Shown here: piece by piece, positions 62,147-64,000 of the stretch
Numbering within the stretch: the first letter of the stretch is position 1
Layout of the letters: the number at the start of each line of letters is the position of its first letter
Program-made: the position numbers and the translations under genes
The notes under the pieces: model-generated
Databases searched by the model: none
Told to the model about the DNA's origin: nothing
The model's input: the letters and a program-made list of their open reading frames with translations, nothing else
Assembly: GCF_015832195.1 (NCBI RefSeq)
Contig: NC_052027.1
Location: 12,272,149-12,336,148, forward strand
Source: Motacilla alba alba
Taxonomy: Eukaryota; Chordata; Aves; Passeriformes; Motacillidae
Reading direction: 5' to 3'
Length of the DNA stretch: 64,000 bases

Positions 62147-62189
62147 ATAATAATAATAATAATAATAACTACTACTATTACTACTATGC
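62147..62189. repeat. AAT/ACT triplet microsatellite
   Basis: Seven or more AAT repeats followed by ACT-type triplets. It lies about 75 bp upstream of the second CR1 fragment. Confidence 0.85.
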
Positions 62190-62265
62190 TAGTACTTAAT
62201 GAGCAAAATGAAGTTCAAAAAATACCAAGAAAGGAACAATGATGGGGAAAAAAACCCAAACAGCT

Positions 62266-62413
62266 GGAAATGCCCCATCCCTGGAACTGTTCAAGGCCAG
62301 GCTGGATAGCACTCTGAGCAACCTGGTCTAGTGGGAGGTGTCCCTGCCCACAGCAAGGGCGTTGGAATTAGATGACCTTTAAGGTCCCTCCCAACCCAAA
62401 CCATTCTGTGACT
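62266..62413 (+). mobile_element. CR1 LINE 3' fragment, short
   Basis: About 150 bp matching the final part of an avian CR1, with the blocks TGCCCCATCCCTGGAACTG, AACCTGGTCTAGTGGGAGG and AGGTCCCTCCCAACCCAAAC. It ends at CATTCTGTGACTC, a degraded terminal octamer. It is severely 5'-truncated and lies opposite to SLMAP. Confidence 0.93.
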
Positions 62414-64000
62414 CGCTGATCAGTAGCAGGTTGGTCCTGTCCATTCACTGTATCATCTCTAGCTTTATGGAAAGGAAATCCCAGAGCACGAGTTATATGG
62501 GACAAAAATAACAAAAAAAGACTGAATTGGCCCATTTTTCATATTTGATTCAGTATACTCACTAAAGTCCTTTTTCATGTCCTAGCAATTATACTGTCAC
62601 TGCTAATATTAAAAAAAAAGTTGGCCCTTTCCTATGTTCCAAAATGTTTTTCTTGTGACTTTTTTACCACATTATTTGTAAATTCAAGCAAAACTTTCCA
62701 AAAGTCACAACTTATTTTCAGACACAAGAGACTATACCTAGAAAGCTGATTTGCCTCTTTTCTTCTTTTCTATGTCACCACTATCTCACCATTAAATAAA
62801 AATATTAAACATAATTTAATATATTAAATATAACCAGTTTTGAAATAAAAATGCACGTTGACTGTGCCTGTAAACACAATTAAACTTCAAGGTTAAAACA
62901 TTTTCTGTCCATATATCATCATGAATTCAAATTTTAAAATCCTGCCACTACAACTGTCCCATGAAAAAGAATACTTGGGACAACCCAGCATGAGTGTAGC
63001 AGTTGAAAAAAATAACCTCTTCCAAATGTCTACAAGTATAACCAAGCACTTGCTATTTCTTAAATCCTACTACTGTCTGAAAAGTTTTGGTCTGGACAAT
63101 ACAGAATAGTCTCCACTGAGCTTTGCTCACCTGTATAACTGTCTGAAGCAATATTGAACACAGAATGGTTTAACATACTTTCTAGATTTGAGGCATAACA
63201 CCAGCAAGCAGATCCAGCCACTGAAATCATGATGCAAGATTACAGGTACCCTAACATTAGGCTCAAAACTGCATCTTCATAAAAGGCTTTAAAGGATTTA
63301 ACAAAGCAATTATTTACAAAACACCAATTATAAAACAAAATGCACACAGCAAGTTTAAACCATAACACACATCAAAGAGATTACAAGTTACAAATCCCAA
63401 AATAAAGAGTACTAGTCATGAAGATCCTTTACTATTAGTTTATAAAACTCAGATCATCATCTAAAATTTATCCAGCAACACTTATCCTGGGAAGGCTCAA
63501 CATTAAATTGCATGGGAAAGGAGGGAAGGAAAATGAGCACACTTACATTTGATAACCAGAGGAGACCAAAAAAAACCCCTCTTACCTGCAAATCTGCATA
63601 CAAAATTATTCAACTGCAGGCACATTCACAGTGACCTGTGAAGCAGGCAAAATCTCACAAGAGGGTGACCTAAGGAGCCCCCAGGAATGCCATCTGGATG
63701 TCCCAGAGTGGCTCAGAGAAAGGACAACTGTGCTGGTGCAGTGTTTTGCTAACCTAACCCTTCCCAAGCCCACTTCTGGAACAGGGGGTCAGGGAAGGTC
63801 AATCTGCAGCTAAAATGTAGATCTGCATTAAATTGATCAGGAAGCAATATGGTGCCACAGGATGGATGTACAATCTGTGCTGATCTCAGTCAGTGAGACA
63901 GCATGTGTACAGAGATTCAGGATCAAAACAGGCACTCTGAAAGGAAGGCTGTCCTTGTGTGCTGATGCAATGCATTTGTTCAAGTACAAAAACTCCAGAA

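Larger units (their letters stand above)
42491..64000 (-). other. SLMAP intron upstream of the FHA exon, partial (at least 21.5 kb)
   Basis: No exon matching the N-terminal FHA segment (with an RNHA-type motif and HKTGK at its end) is visible, so the first exons lie beyond the window. Contents are listed separately: an 8-bp stem-loop at 44047-44069, two CR1 copies, a 33-bp duplication, a CTCF-like motif, a CpG-enriched patch with two CACGTG boxes, a 62-bp triplication, hairpins and a triplet microsatellite. A moderately GC-rich patch at about 44990-45120 has no identifiable role. The remainder is AT-rich without visible features. Confidence 0.82.

Overview
This is intronic and exonic sequence from a vertebrate nuclear genome, most likely a bird. 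Coding DNA occurs only as short exons with AG/GT borders inside long AT-rich introns. Two 3'-truncated-family CR1 LINE copies of the avian type are present (about 49757-50238 and 62266-62413). No prokaryotic, viral or organellar gene organisation is visible.

One gene explains every convincing coding segment: SLMAP (sarcolemma membrane-associated protein), on the minus strand. I found 21 consecutive coding exons between 42490 and 2943. Their reading phases join without a break into 2,247 nt, or 749 codons. They start in the C-terminal half of the FHA domain (42343-42490) and run through the long coiled-coil body to the exon just before the C-terminal membrane anchor (2943-3077). The exons for the N-terminal half of the FHA domain, including the start codon, should lie beyond base 64000. 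The tail-anchor exons and 3'UTR should lie left of base 1. I call exons w1 to w21 in transcript order, and number residues within the 749 visible codons.

Layout, left to right: 1-2942, intron towards the C-terminal exons; 2943-6230, exons w21-w18 (distal coiled coil); 10166-19502, exons w17-w13; 25091-29586, exons w12-w9, with a small CpG-rich block at about 28990-29260; 30847-36247, exons w8-w2; 36248-42342, a 6.1 kb intron holding a CpG island with a minus-strand splice donor and an adjoining minisatellite of 40/43-bp units (38430-39105); 42343-42490, exon w1 (FHA); 42491-64000, at least 21.5 kb of intron with the CR1 copies, a 62-bp tandem triplication and several regulatory-looking motifs.

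Biology: SLMAP is a tail-anchored FHA/coiled-coil adaptor of the STRIPAK phosphatase complex. The FHA part recognises phosphorylated MST1/2, and the coiled coil holds partners such as SIKE1. Two CpG-rich blocks inside the gene, at about 38.3 kb and 29.1 kb, are placed where internal promoters would give products lacking the FHA domain. The first carries Sp1 boxes and a perfect GAG|GTGAGT donor in the gene's direction. Nine consecutive exons (w10-w18) are all phase 1-1, so this stretch is built for frame-neutral alternative splicing. These internal start sites and splicing options are the most interesting things in the window. I see no evidence of a second protein-coding gene.
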